Assembly: GCA_035711845.1 (NCBI GenBank)
Contig: DASTBU010000018.1
Span: forward strand, 1-59,700
Direction of reading: 5' to 3'
DNA length: 59,700 nt
Source: DASTBU01 sp035711845
Lineage (GTDB): Bacteria; Acidobacteriota; Vicinamibacteria; Vicinamibacterales; 2-12-FULL-66-21
Shown here piece after piece: positions 7,924 to 16,867 of the stretch; the first letter of the stretch is position 1, and each line of letters starts with the position of its first letter. The translations under genes and the position numbers were made by a program. The notes beneath the pieces were generated by a model, which saw only the letters and a list, made by a program, of their open reading frames with translations, did no database searches and was not told the DNA's origin.

Positions 7924-10621
7924 TTGGACTGCGTTCGTCCGCTCGCGGCTGTCGCTGCCCAACCTCCCCCCCGAGCGCGAAGCGCGGATCATCCGCGAGC
8001 TCGCGGCGCAGCTCGAAGATTTCTACCGCGACGCGCGGACCCGCGGCGCCTCCGAGGCCGACGCGGATGCGCACGCGTGCGCCCAGATCGGCGATCGGAC
8101 CCGCATGGCACGCGAAGTCGCGCGCGCCGACCGCCGCCACACGCGCCCGGGCATGGAGCGCTTCACCAATCGCATCGAACAGCTGGCATCGACGCCCGGC
8201 AGAAGGAGCAGACCGTTGACCATGCTCGCCCAGGTGCTCACCGACATGCGCTACGGCACGCGGCAGTTGCTGAAGGCGCCCGGCTTCACCATCGTGGCCA
8301 TCCTGACGCTGGCCGTCGGCATCGGCGCCACCAGCGCCATCTTCAGCGTCCTGAACGGCGTGATGCTGCGGCCCCTGCCCTACCCCGAGCCGGAGCGCAT
8401 CGTCAGGGTGATGGAGGTGCTCCCGCAATACGGACGTTTCGCGGTCGCACCGGCCAACTTTCTCGACTGGCGCGACCGCAACCAGGTATTCGACCGGATC
8501 GCAGCCTACACGACCGGCAATGACACGTTCATCGGCAGCGAGGGGCCCGAACGCATCCCCCGAGCGCTGATCTCGTGGGACATGTTCGAGTTGTTGGGCG
8601 TCACGCCGATGCTCGGTCGCAGCTTCCGAGAAGATGAGGACCTACCGAAGCAGAACAACGTGATCGTGATCAGCCATGGTATGTGGCTGCGTCGTTTCGG
8701 AAGCGATCCAAACATCCTGGGCCGTACGATCAGCCTGAGCGACGCGCCGGTGACGATCGTCGGCGTGATGCCGGCCGGCTTCTACTTCGCCGGCCGCACC
8801 ACCGAGTTGTGGCGTCCTCTCGCACTCGATCCCTCAGACGCCACGCGTGGCGGGCACTACCTCGCTGTGATCGCGCGGCTGAAACAGGGCGTATCGCTGC
8901 AGCAGGCCGAGTCAGAGATGCGAGGGATCGCGACGCAGCTCGCGAAGCAGTATCCCAATACGAACGCCGACGAGTCGGCCGATACCGTGCTGCTCCACGA
9001 CCTGATCGTCGGACCGATCCGACCCATGCTGCTGACGCTGTTTGCTGCGGTGGGCATGGTGGTGCTGATCGCCTGCGCCAATGTCGCGCATCTGTTGCTC
9101 GTCCGTGCATCCGTCCGCGAACGAGAGCTCGCCATTCGGACGGCGATGGGCGCAGGACGCAGTCGTCTCGTATTGCAGATGATCGCCGAGAGCCTCGTGC
9201 TCGCATTGGCGGGCGGCGCGGCGGGCGTGCTGCTCGCTTACCTCGCGATCGCGCCGATCCAAACGCTCGGCGCGACCAGTCTTCCGCGCGTCGCCGACAT
9301 CACCCTCGACCGCAACGTGCTGGCGTTCGCGTTCGTCGTGACGATCGCCACTGGCTTCGTCTTCGGACTCGCGCCCGCGTGGCAGGCCACCGGCGGCGGC
9401 GTCGGCGCGATGCTCAAGGAGGGCGGCCGTTCCACCGGTGCACGCGGTCACCGCCTGCGTGGTTTGCTCCTCGTCGCAGAAGTGGCGCTCTCCCTCGTGC
9501 TGTTGGTCGGCGCCGCCCTGCTGATCCGGAGCTTCGCACGGCTCACGAGTATCAATCCCGGCTTTGCGCCCGAACATGTGCTCTCGTTCCAGGTGATGCT
9601 GCCGCAAACGTCGTATCCCGACGATGCCAAGCGCGACGCCTTTTTCGATCGCCTGCTCGAGCGGCTGCGTGGCACGCCAGGCGTGCAAGCGGCCGGCATG
9701 ATCCAGACGCTTCCCATTCTCGCCGACCACATGCTCTCGTTCTCGATTCAGGGACGTCCGCCGGCCGCGCCGGGGCAAGAGCTGTCGGCGAACTTCCGCG
9801 TCGCCAGCCCCGGCTACTTCGAGTCGCTTGCGATCCCCGTCAGGCGCGGCCGAACCTTCACGGCGCACGACACGGCGAAATCCCCAATGGTGGCCGTAAT
9901 CGACGAGGCGTTCGCCCAGCGTCATTTCCCGGGCCAGGACCCGATCGGTGGAGGCATCGACATCGGCAACGGCACCGACGGCTTCTACGAGATCGTCGGC
10001 GTCGTCGGCAGTGTCCGGCACGAGGGACTCGACTTGTCGCCGCGGCCGACGATGTACATCCCGTACAAGCAAGATGCGTTCAGCGGAATGGTGATGATGG
10101 TCCGCACGCAGGGGGATCCGGCACAGTTTGCGGGGACGGCGAGACAAGTCGTCCGTGACGTCGATCCCACTCTGCCGGCGTTCGAGATCGCGCCGCTGTC
10201 GAACGTCATCACTCAGTCTGTGGCGCCGCGCCGCTTCTCGATGCTGCTGCTCGGCATATTCGCCCTCGTCGCCCTGTTCCTCGCGGCGGTGGGACTCTAC
10301 GGCGTCGTCGCGTACGCCGTCAGCCGGCGTACGCAGGAGATCGGTCTCCGCATGGCGATCGGTGCGCAGCGCAGCGACGTGCTGCGCCTCGTGCTCGGAA
10401 GCGGCCTGAAGCTCGCGATCATCGGCGTCGCCATCGGCATCGGCGGCGCCCTCGCCCTCTCGAGCTACGTCGAAACCATGCTCTTCGACATCGGTCGCTT
10501 CGACACGCCGAGCTACATCGCGACTGCGGCGGTGTTGCTCGGCGTCTCAGCGGTCGCCTGTTACGTGCCAGCACGCCGCGCGATGCGGGTTGATCCGCTG
10601 GTCGCGTTGCGCGCGGAGTAG
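7916..10621 (+). CDS. ADOP-type ABC transporter permease (MacB/FtsX fold), copy 1
   Basis: A 901-aa permease with no adjacent ATPase gene. Residues 1-95 form the soluble N-terminal domain seen in ADOP proteins. Then YGTRQLLKAPGFTIVAILTLAVGIGATSAIF marks the first helix, followed by a MacB periplasmic domain (LPYPEPERIVRV..., NFLDWRD). Two FtsX units follow: about 385-500 with NVAHLLLVRASVRERELAIRTAMGAGR, and about 780-895 with YAVSRRTQEIGLRMAIGAQRSDVL. The C-terminus VDPLVALRAE is diagnostic. These proteins are multiplied in Acidobacteriota; efflux or mechanotransmission across the envelope is assumed, with the substrate unknown. It is co-transcribed with the PadR gene it overlaps. Confidence 0.93.
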   Translation: MRDWTAFVRSRLSLPNLPPEREARIIRELAAQLEDFYRDARTRGASEADADAHACAQIGDRTRMAREVARADRRHTRPGMERFTNRIEQLASTPGRRSRPLTMLAQVLTDMRYGTRQLLKAPGFTIVAILTLAVGIGATSAIFSVLNGVMLRPLPYPEPERIVRVMEVLPQYGRFAVAPANFLDWRDRNQVFDRIAAYTTGNDTFIGSEGPERIPRALISWDMFELLGVTPMLGRSFREDEDLPKQNNVIVISHGMWLRRFGSDPNILGRTISLSDAPVTIVGVMPAGFYFAGRTTELWRPLALDPSDATRGGHYLAVIARLKQGVSLQQAESEMRGIATQLAKQYPNTNADESADTVLLHDLIVGPIRPMLLTLFAAVGMVVLIACANVAHLLLVRASVRERELAIRTAMGAGRSRLVLQMIAESLVLALAGGAAGVLLAYLAIAPIQTLGATSLPRVADITLDRNVLAFAFVVTIATGFVFGLAPAWQATGGGVGAMLKEGGRSTGARGHRLRGLLLVAEVALSLVLLVGAALLIRSFARLTSINPGFAPEHVLSFQVMLPQTSYPDDAKRDAFFDRLLERLRGTPGVQAAGMIQTLPILADHMLSFSIQGRPPAAPGQELSANFRVASPGYFESLAIPVRRGRTFTAHDTAKSPMVAVIDEAFAQRHFPGQDPIGGGIDIGNGTDGFYEIVGVVGSVRHEGLDLSPRPTMYIPYKQDAFSGMVMMVRTQGDPAQFAGTARQVVRDVDPTLPAFEIAPLSNVITQSVAPRRFSMLLLGIFALVALFLAAVGLYGVVAYAVSRRTQEIGLRMAIGAQRSDVLRLVLGSGLKLAIIGVAIGIGGALALSSYVETMLFDIGRFDTPSYIATAAVLLGVSAVACYVPARRAMRVDPLVALRAE

Positions 10622-10634
10622 GCGACGATCACAG

Positions 10635-10722
10635 CAAGACTGCCGTGGTCGCACCGGCACGGGACCACATCTGTCTCATGCGCGTTTCAGCGTGCGTCAG
10701 TGATTTTTCGAGAGATTTCGAG
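10635..10722. repeat. Dispersed 88-bp repeat, copy 1
   Basis: The same sequence, with few differences, recurs in the same orientation at 15574-15659. The best-conserved 62 bp differ at only three positions and contain CCGTG-...-CACGG, a 5-6 bp stem with a loop of about 10 bases. On the minus strand both copies contain a shared ACGCACGC-TGA, then seven bases, then an ATG frame reading MRQxxSRAGATTxVL. They therefore look like relics of the same gene junction. Confidence 0.8.
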
Positions 10723-10779
10723 CGCAATCAACGTGGCGTGATCGGTCTGAAGCAGTAACGTTTCAGGAACGGTGCTCGG

Positions 10780-10907
10780 CCGCCTCCACTGACTCCGCGA
10801 GGACCGAATACTCGCTGGCGTCGGGCCACGAGGAGCTGGATCAGCTCTGAACCGATGAATCCGGCGGATCCAGTCACAAACGTGGTGGCCCGCGTGTCGG
10901 TTGCCAT
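10780..10907 (-). pseudogene. N-terminal remnant of an NAD-dependent epimerase/SDR
   Basis: From ATG at 10907 the minus strand reads MATDTRATTFVTGSAGFIGS and then ELIQLLVARRQRVFG. This is a complete Rossmann first strand, GxxGxxG turn and helix of extended SDR/epimerase enzymes. After about 35 residues the similarity is lost and there is no room for the remaining 250 or so residues. It is a truncated relic lying between the ADOP gene and the HTH-ATPase regulator, next to the dispersed repeat. Confidence 0.6.
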
Positions 10908-11005
10908 GCCGCCATGGTGCTGTGCGAACGACGCGGCGCCCACCGACAAGACCCGCACAGGACTCGTACAACGACCGCACAGGCCGGGTGTAGGATTACT
11001 CGGTC

Positions 11006-13345
11006 ATGAAACCTGGCCCTTCGGGGTCATTCGGCGCGCAGCTGAAGGCCCTTCGCGAGGCTGCGGGCTATACCCAGGAGGAGCTCGCGACGATTGCGGG
11101 CCTCTCGGTTCATGGCGTCAGCGCGTTGGAGCGCGGGGAACGACGGCGACCTCACGTCGAGACCGTGCGCGCACTGGCCGCGGCTCTCGACCTGGGCGGT
11201 CCGACCCGTGACGCGTTCTTTGCGCGCGCCCGGGCTCCCGCTCATGCCACGGCAGTAGACGAACTGAGTTACGTCTCGCTGCCCCTGCCTCTGACGCCCC
11301 TTCTCGGCCGCGATACCGACGTGGGAGCGCTACGCGACCTGCTCACAGATCCGGGTACACGTCTCATTACGCTCATCGGCCCGGGAGGCGTTGGGAAGAC
11401 CCGTCTGGCATTGGAGGTCGGACGCGCGATCTCGGACGAAGGGGCATGCCGTGTGCTGTTCGTAGGGTTGGCCGCAGTTCGGAACCCTGCGTTCGTCGCC
11501 CCGGCAATTGCCGAGGCGCTTGGCGTCGCCAACGACACGGCCGCCGACTTGTCGGCGCGCGCCCGGATCGCGTGTGAAGGTCAGCCGACCCTGCTGGTGC
11601 TCGACAACTTCGAGCACGTGCTGGACGTGTCGCCGCTCGTGACGGATCTCCTGATTGCAGTCGAGACGCTGCGAGTGCTCGCCACCAGTCGCGCCCCCCT
11701 CCGTGTGCGAGGAGAGCGGGAGTACGCGGTGGGGCCACTCGCGCTGGATGTGGACGTAAACACGGCGTCGCCGGCGGATCTCGCGCGCGCGCCCGCAGTG
11801 CGGCTCTTCCTGGAGCGGGCTCGTGACGTGCGACCTGACTTTCGTCTCACGGCGACGAACGGCCCCACGGTGAGCGCGATTTGCCGACGGCTCGACGCAC
11901 TACCGCTCGCGCTCGAACTCGCGGCCCGATGGATCAAGGCATTAACAGCCGAGGACTTGCTCCGCAGGCTCATGCACGATGTCCTGCTCTCGACCGCCGG
12001 ACCGCGCGATCTCCCCGAACGGCAACAGACGATGAATGCGACGGTCGCTTGGAGCTATCAGCTGTTGGCGCCGAACGAGCAGCGTCTGTTCCGCCGCCTC
12101 GGCGTGCTGCCGGGCCGCTTTCCGATCCAGGCGGCGTCGGCGGTCCTTGCGGGTCGTGAGGATTCGTCGCCCGGGAGTGACGAAGGGCTCCGTGCGGCGG
12201 CTGGCTTAATCGACAAGAGCCTCCTCCGGCGGGACACCTCCGTGGCAAGTCGTCCGCTGTACGACACGCTCGAAACGGTGCGCGCATACGCAGCCCTGGA
12301 GCTCACGAGTGCAGGTGAACGCGACGATGCAATGCAGGGCCTGGTGCGGTACTGCACCGCTGAAGCCGCCCGGGCCGGTGAGGGGCTCGTTGGACCCGCC
12401 CAGGTTGAATGGTTGGATCGCGTGCGTGAAGATCTCGAGAGCTACCGCGGTGCCTTAGCGTGGCTCATCGATCACGACCGTCCCGCAGAGGCTATCGACA
12501 TCGCGTGGGCGTTGATGTTCTTCTGGCTGATTCGCGGGCATACCGCCGAAGGCCTTCGCTGGTATGAACAAGTTCTGAACCTGCCCTCGCTTCCGCCCGC
12601 CGTCGATTCGAGGGCGCTCCTCGGAGCTGCGGTGATGCTGTACGCCCAAGCAGAGTACGAGCGCTCACGGACCGCCACGACGCGCGCACTCGCGCGAGCC
12701 CAGAGCACCGGCGACATGGATCTGGTCGCGCAGGCTGAGCATCTGTTCGGGCACCTCGAATACGCCGTCGGCGACCTCGACGCTGCGCGCCACCGGTTTG
12801 CACACAGCGTCGAAGTCTTCCGTGCGCTGGAGATCCCGTGGGGAATAGGACATGCGCTGAGCGGGATGGCGGAGGTGGCCCTGGCCACGGGCGACGCCGA
12901 CGAGGCGGAACGTCTGCTCGACGAGGCCTCACCGGCGCTTCAAGAGACCGGCCCATGGTTTCTATCCCTCGGCCTGTATATTCGCGCCATCGTTGCGTTA
13001 CGGCGCGGCAGCTCCGATAAGGTCTTCGCCGTCGTCCGTGAAAGCCTCACATGCATCCGGGACCTCCAGGACAAATTTGCATTTGTCTATACGTTGGTTC
13101 CTCTGGCGGCTGCCGCGGTACTCAAGGGCCACGACGCGTGGGCGGCGCGCGTCCTGGGTGCCCGAGAGGCCGTCATGCAACGCACCGGCGTAGCAATCGT
13201 CGATGTCGCCGTGCACGACCTCCGAGAGCAGACCGAACGAACGGCGCGTGCACGCCTTGGTCCGGACCGATGGTCCTCGGCGTACGAAGACGGGCGCAGG
13301 AATTCCATCGATGACTTGCTGAAGAACATCGATTGCGCCGTGTAA
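11006..13345 (+). CDS. HTH (XRE)-STAND ATPase-TPR transcriptional regulator
   Basis: A 779-aa regulator. Residues 8-62 are an XRE-type HTH (GYTQEELATIAGLSVHGVSALERG). A loop leads to LPLPLTPLLGRDTDVGALRDLL and the P-loop GPGGVGKT (125-132), with Walker B LLVLDNFEHVL near 195. A winged-helix part has LPERQQTMNATVAWSY (about 340). TPR-like helices fill 440-770. This is the architecture of STAND regulators related to AfsR/MalT-type activators but with an XRE DNA-binding domain; the inducer is unknown. No Shine-Dalgarno is seen before the ATG, while a TAGGAT -10-like hexamer ends 9 bases upstream, so a leaderless mRNA is possible. A broken copy of its central part lies at 6187-6508. Confidence 0.88.
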   Translation: MKPGPSGSFGAQLKALREAAGYTQEELATIAGLSVHGVSALERGERRRPHVETVRALAAALDLGGPTRDAFFARARAPAHATAVDELSYVSLPLPLTPLLGRDTDVGALRDLLTDPGTRLITLIGPGGVGKTRLALEVGRAISDEGACRVLFVGLAAVRNPAFVAPAIAEALGVANDTAADLSARARIACEGQPTLLVLDNFEHVLDVSPLVTDLLIAVETLRVLATSRAPLRVRGEREYAVGPLALDVDVNTASPADLARAPAVRLFLERARDVRPDFRLTATNGPTVSAICRRLDALPLALELAARWIKALTAEDLLRRLMHDVLLSTAGPRDLPERQQTMNATVAWSYQLLAPNEQRLFRRLGVLPGRFPIQAASAVLAGREDSSPGSDEGLRAAAGLIDKSLLRRDTSVASRPLYDTLETVRAYAALELTSAGERDDAMQGLVRYCTAEAARAGEGLVGPAQVEWLDRVREDLESYRGALAWLIDHDRPAEAIDIAWALMFFWLIRGHTAEGLRWYEQVLNLPSLPPAVDSRALLGAAVMLYAQAEYERSRTATTRALARAQSTGDMDLVAQAEHLFGHLEYAVGDLDAARHRFAHSVEVFRALEIPWGIGHALSGMAEVALATGDADEAERLLDEASPALQETGPWFLSLGLYIRAIVALRRGSSDKVFAVVRESLTCIRDLQDKFAFVYTLVPLAAAAVLKGHDAWAARVLGAREAVMQRTGVAIVDVAVHDLREQTERTARARLGPDRWSSAYEDGRRNSIDDLLKNIDCAV

Positions 13346-13551
13346 GCGGTGGCGCTCCGCACCTCCCAGCGAGACCTCCACGTCGGTCATGTGAGAATCA
13401 GCGTTCATCGAAGCCTTCCCTCGGCAGTCGAGCTCCGCGAAAGGGCTGAGGAGCACTGGGGACTGACCCGGCCCTCCGTGGCAGCCGAGACAGCCATGGG
13501 CCACCGCAGGTGGCGAGAACCTTCATGTTGCCTTCACGAGAAGACCAGCAC

Positions 13552-14997
13552 TCAGCCTAGCAGCGGCATGTATCGTTCGCGCACGATTCGCTGATGGTGG
13601 AGCTCGTGCGCGGCAATGTGAAAGGCCAGCCCTCGCACCGAGCAGCCGTAGCCGTTGACACGGCCGTACTTGCTCCACGCATCAGGAGGCAGCCCCCGCA
13701 GAAGCGCCAAAGTTGCGACTCGGGTTGCTGAGTACTCCACGAGGAGAGCTTCGAGCGGGCGGCACTTGAACTTTCCATCGGTCGTATAACGGTCCTCGTC
13801 AAAGCCTGGCAACTCGCGATTCTCACCACGAGCCAAACAAAGCAGCCGGTACGCAAAAATGCGCTCATCGTCAACCAGGTGCCCGAGTATTTCTTTGAGC
13901 GTCCATTTGCCTCGGGCGTACGTCACGCCGCGTTCGGCTGCCTCCGCGAGCGCGCGGAAGAAATCCGGCGTCTGTTCGGCCAGCTGCGTCAAGGCGTCGA
14001 TCGCATCGTCGCCCGGGACAGCCGCGATGTCTGCCCTGGCGTAGTCAGCGTATTCGCCGGGAGTGGGGCGTCCCGTCTTGCGGGGCGGGCCAACCGTCAT
14101 GGACCGTGAGTCAGAGATTCGCGCGCCGCCTGGATTCAAATCGAGAACGCCGTGACCGATGGGCCAGACTTCCCCGCTGACTAAGAGGTGGCCTTCCTTG
14201 CTTTCAACAACGGCCAGTTTGCTCGGGCGGCCTGCAAAGCGACCCTGCGCAACATCGACGGGCAAGTTTCGATCGGCGAGACCCAGGGTGAAAAGGTACG
14301 CGGCCGCGGGCCCAGCAGCACTACCCGTCGCTACGTCTTCGACGTGTCCCAGGTTGTCCCACGTTCTGATCTCCGGCCGCTCGACATCCAGCACCAGGAC
14401 GAATTTCGCCCCCATCGTTCCGAGTAGACTCTCGAGGTCCGAGCCTTGGATCGCCGCCCGCGCCAGCGCAGCAGGTCGAACAGGGACGACGAGATACGGC
14501 AGACCTGTGGAGACGACTTTCGCGCTGATTCCAGAGACGAGATCTGCCTCGTCGAGGCCGAGCCTCGCGAGGATGGGCTTTAGCATTTCCGCAGCAACAT
14601 CGCCGCCACACACCGCCGTGCCCTGATTCATTTCGCACAGATAGTGGTCGCCCAGCTGCTTGGTGGTTACCGCGACCGCTCCGTGAGGCAGTCGCAGCGT
14701 CCAAGAACGACACTCGGCCTCCTTCGCCTGTGTGCGATGAAGCACCGCGGCTGCCCCGAGAACCGGATGCCCCGCGAATGGCAGTTCCTCCTCCACGGTG
14801 AAGACCCGGGCAGTCGCACCGGCAGGACTGATGTCAGAGAGGAAGATGGACTCGAACTGCTTCATCTCTCGGGTCAGGCGTTGCATCACCGACTGCGACC
14901 AGCCGTCGGTATCGAGAAACACCGCCAATCCGTTTCCTGTAAGCGGGGCGGTTGCGAAGACATCGACATGAAAGAGCGTCGCGTTGAGCACGATCAT
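13552..14997 (-). CDS. PhzF-family isomerase fused to a DinB/YfiT-like domain
   Basis: About 481 aa. The N-terminal 310 residues are a PhzF/YddE-type diaminopimelate-epimerase-like fold: LFHVDVFATAPLTGNGLAVFL, FESIFL with the catalytic-type Glu, ELPFAGHPVLGAAAVL and EDVATGSAAGPAAAYL. The last 165 residues are a DinB-like four-helix bundle with candidate metal-binding histidines in EILGHLVDDERIF and HIAAHELHHQRIV. Each half normally occurs as a separate protein, and the frame is continuous here. The ATG at 14997 is chosen because the PhzF fold begins seven residues later; a GTG at 15042 would add 15 residues. Substrate unknown. The 13346-13551 gap holds nothing recognisable. Confidence 0.85.
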   Translation of the reverse strand: MIVLNATLFHVDVFATAPLTGNGLAVFLDTDGWSQSVMQRLTREMKQFESIFLSDISPAGATARVFTVEEELPFAGHPVLGAAAVLHRTQAKEAECRSWTLRLPHGAVAVTTKQLGDHYLCEMNQGTAVCGGDVAAEMLKPILARLGLDEADLVSGISAKVVSTGLPYLVVPVRPAALARAAIQGSDLESLLGTMGAKFVLVLDVERPEIRTWDNLGHVEDVATGSAAGPAAAYLFTLGLADRNLPVDVAQGRFAGRPSKLAVVESKEGHLLVSGEVWPIGHGVLDLNPGGARISDSRSMTVGPPRKTGRPTPGEYADYARADIAAVPGDDAIDALTQLAEQTPDFFRALAEAAERGVTYARGKWTLKEILGHLVDDERIFAYRLLCLARGENRELPGFDEDRYTTDGKFKCRPLEALLVEYSATRVATLALLRGLPPDAWSKYGRVNGYGCSVRGLAFHIAAHELHHQRIVRERYMPLLG

Positions 14998-15082
14998 CGC
15001 CTCGGGGTAGTGTAGATGCAGCTCGGTTCGTCCTTGTGCCACCGTCGCGGGTTACGGCTGATTCGAGGATTCATCTACTCCG

Positions 15083-15280
15083 CGATTCACTCGAGTTGAG
15101 CATACGACGCGGGTGGCGCACGGCGGGGCGCCCCGCCCGCCGCGCAGGCGCCACACGCGTGACAAGTGCTTTTGGCGCCGAGCCGGGGCCCCCGCCGCGC
15201 ACGCCTGCGCGGTGGGGTGGTGGGGACGGGTGGGGCTGCCGGGCGCCAGGACCCGCGTTCATCTCAACTCAAGTGAATCG
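15083..15280. mobile_element. MITE-like element with imperfect terminal inverted repeats
   Basis: The left end CGATTCACTCGAGTTGAG (15083-15100) is inverted at the right end as CTCAACTCAAGTGAATCG (15263-15280), with 17 of 18 matching. The similarity continues inward, with small indels, to CGCGGGT / ACCCGCG, giving termini of about 30 bp. The 198-bp unit has an extremely GC-rich, partly palindromic centre and no coding capacity of note. No transposase is nearby, and no clear target-site duplication could be assigned. Confidence 0.6.
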
Positions 15281-15573
15281 TGGGGATAAGGGACGCCCAC
15301 AGACGCCATATTGCCTACGCCGATCCAAACCGGCTGAGGCCCCGAAATATTCCGTATGGAGATCCGGCATCTGAAGTCGGAATAGACACCCAGCGGATCG
15401 GGTTCTGGTCAACGCGGCGGCCTCGCGTTGGGCAAACGGCCACCCGCGGGCGGCCGACGCAGACCACGGTTAGCGGATATTCCCCCGAGCGCGAAAACGA
15501 TTCGCCCGCTTGGGAGTGCTCGGGGCTTCGCAACGCATGCGCCGTCGCCCCGGACGTGGCTGCAATCCGGCAC

Positions 15574-15659
15574 CAAGACTCCCGTGGTCGCACCGGCACG
15601 GGACCGCACCTGTCTCATGCGCGTTTCAGCGTGCGTAGATGATCTCGAGAGATTTCGAG
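15574..15659. repeat. Dispersed 86-bp repeat, copy 2
   Basis: Direct-orientation copy of the repeat at 10635-10722, sharing the CCGTG/CACGG hairpin and the block around TCTCATGCGCGTTTCAGCG. It overlaps the 3' end of a small gene remnant on the minus strand. Between 15281 and 15573 nothing recognisable was seen. Confidence 0.8.
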
Positions 15660-15741
15660 GTCCACCACACTTTTCCGCGCACGGTCTCGTCGAGGATCTC
15701 CTCGACTTCGCTCTTGAGGTTCGCGATCGCGATTGCACAAC
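15626..15741 (-). pseudogene. C-terminal relic of an unidentified protein
   Basis: The minus strand from about 15741 to a TGA at 15626 reads NLKSEVEEILDETVRGKVWW and then TSKSLEIIYAR. The composition is coding-like, with an amphipathic helix and WW, but an in-frame stop lies just upstream and there is no start codon. It ends inside the dispersed repeat, whose other copy at 10.7 kb also ends a minus-strand frame (ITDAR). The parent family was not recognised. Confidence 0.4.
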
Positions 15742-15781
15742 CTTTTTATGGTTTAGAGAAGCGTCACTTGTGAGTCCGTGT

Positions 15782-16546
15782 TCACAATAGGAACGTCGCG
15801 AGAACAAGCAGGACGTTCTGAAGCATGTGCAAGACCACGAGTGGCGTGACGGACCCGAACCGTTCTCTCACATAACCCGCGCCAACTCCGATTACGAGCG
15901 CTAAACCGAGCACTGTGGGTACACCGGCGTGGATGCCGGCGAAGGCGATCGCGGTCAACAGAATCGTCGGCCACGCCGACAGATGCTGTCGCAACCAACC
16001 AAAGAGTGCGCCTCGAAAGAGAAGTTCCTCGCCGAGGGGAGCGAGCACCGTCGCCCGGCCGCCAGCGAGGATCCACGTCGCAGCATCAGCGTCCTGTAGG
16101 CGACCCATGTCCGTCCCAATGAAGCGCAAAACCGACAGCAGTTCCAAAGGCGAGGGGAAGGCGGGAACAACGACGAAAATCCCGAAGTGAAGGACAAGCG
16201 TAAGGGCATAAGCGCCAATCCAGATCCCCGCTGCGGCCGTGAATCCCGTCGCATTGATGGGCCGCACACGGAGCGCCTGTCGCGCATTCGGCAGCACGAC
16301 CCAGAGCGAGACGATGAGGAGCCCATACACTTCCGCGACGATGGGGGCGCTCAGGCGGCCGATGTCAGACGCCCAGGCTGGCGCTACCCGAGGTAGGAGT
16401 GCGAACGTCGCATACCCAACGACGAGTGACAGGACCAGCCACACCAAGATGGCAGCGAGAAGACGTGCTCCCGGTACACCGCCAGGTTCGTCCTGTTTCG
16501 CGGCTTCGGTCCGTCCAGATGCAGCGGGTGTCAATCCAACCTCCAA
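15782..16546 (-). CDS. CPBP-family intramembrane metalloprotease (CAAX/Abi)
   Basis: A 254-aa polytopic membrane protein with about seven hydrophobic segments. The family motif 1, GEELLFRGALFGWL (Glu-Glu-x3-Arg), lies near residue 175. Motif 2 with histidine is in AIAFAGIHAGVPTVLG, and the last helix follows. Family members are glutamyl-type intramembrane proteases involved in processing prenylated or bacteriocin-like peptides; in bacteria most substrates are unknown. The start near 16546 is 322 bp from the divergent ArsR gene, and the shared region probably holds both promoters. No partner gene is evident. Confidence 0.87.
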   Translation of the reverse strand: MEVGLTPAASGRTEAAKQDEPGGVPGARLLAAILVWLVLSLVVGYATFALLPRVAPAWASDIGRLSAPIVAEVYGLLIVSLWVVLPNARQALRVRPINATGFTAAAGIWIGAYALTLVLHFGIFVVVPAFPSPLELLSVLRFIGTDMGRLQDADAATWILAGGRATVLAPLGEELLFRGALFGWLRQHLSAWPTILLTAIAFAGIHAGVPTVLGLALVIGVGAGYVRERFGSVTPLVVLHMLQNVLLVLATFLL

Positions 16547-16867
16547 GTAACCGCCGAACGTACGCTTTCTTGCTCACGCCGAGGGCGACAAGATGCTCGA
16601 GCGGATCGGCGGTTCACGCGCGAGCATCAAGACTGTTGTCGCATGGCATCCACGCTTCGACGTCACACGAATCGTTCGTCTCCGGCGATTGCCAGAATCC
16701 ACCCCTGCTGAAAGCGAACGATGGCGGCGGTGGGAGTGTCCTGTCTTCTGCGGCGAACGTACAAGAGTCCGTTCGAGCCAGCTCCCACCGGTGCCTACGA
16801 CTTCGTGAATTACTTCGAGTGCACTCTGAACCTTGTGGACGCGAAACGTTTCGTCTAGGCTCGAAGC

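Noticed and set aside
12998..13504. Minus-strand frame with CLGCH, like a c-type heme site
   Set aside because: No signal peptide or axial methionine, and most of the frame lies opposite the HTH-ATPase gene.
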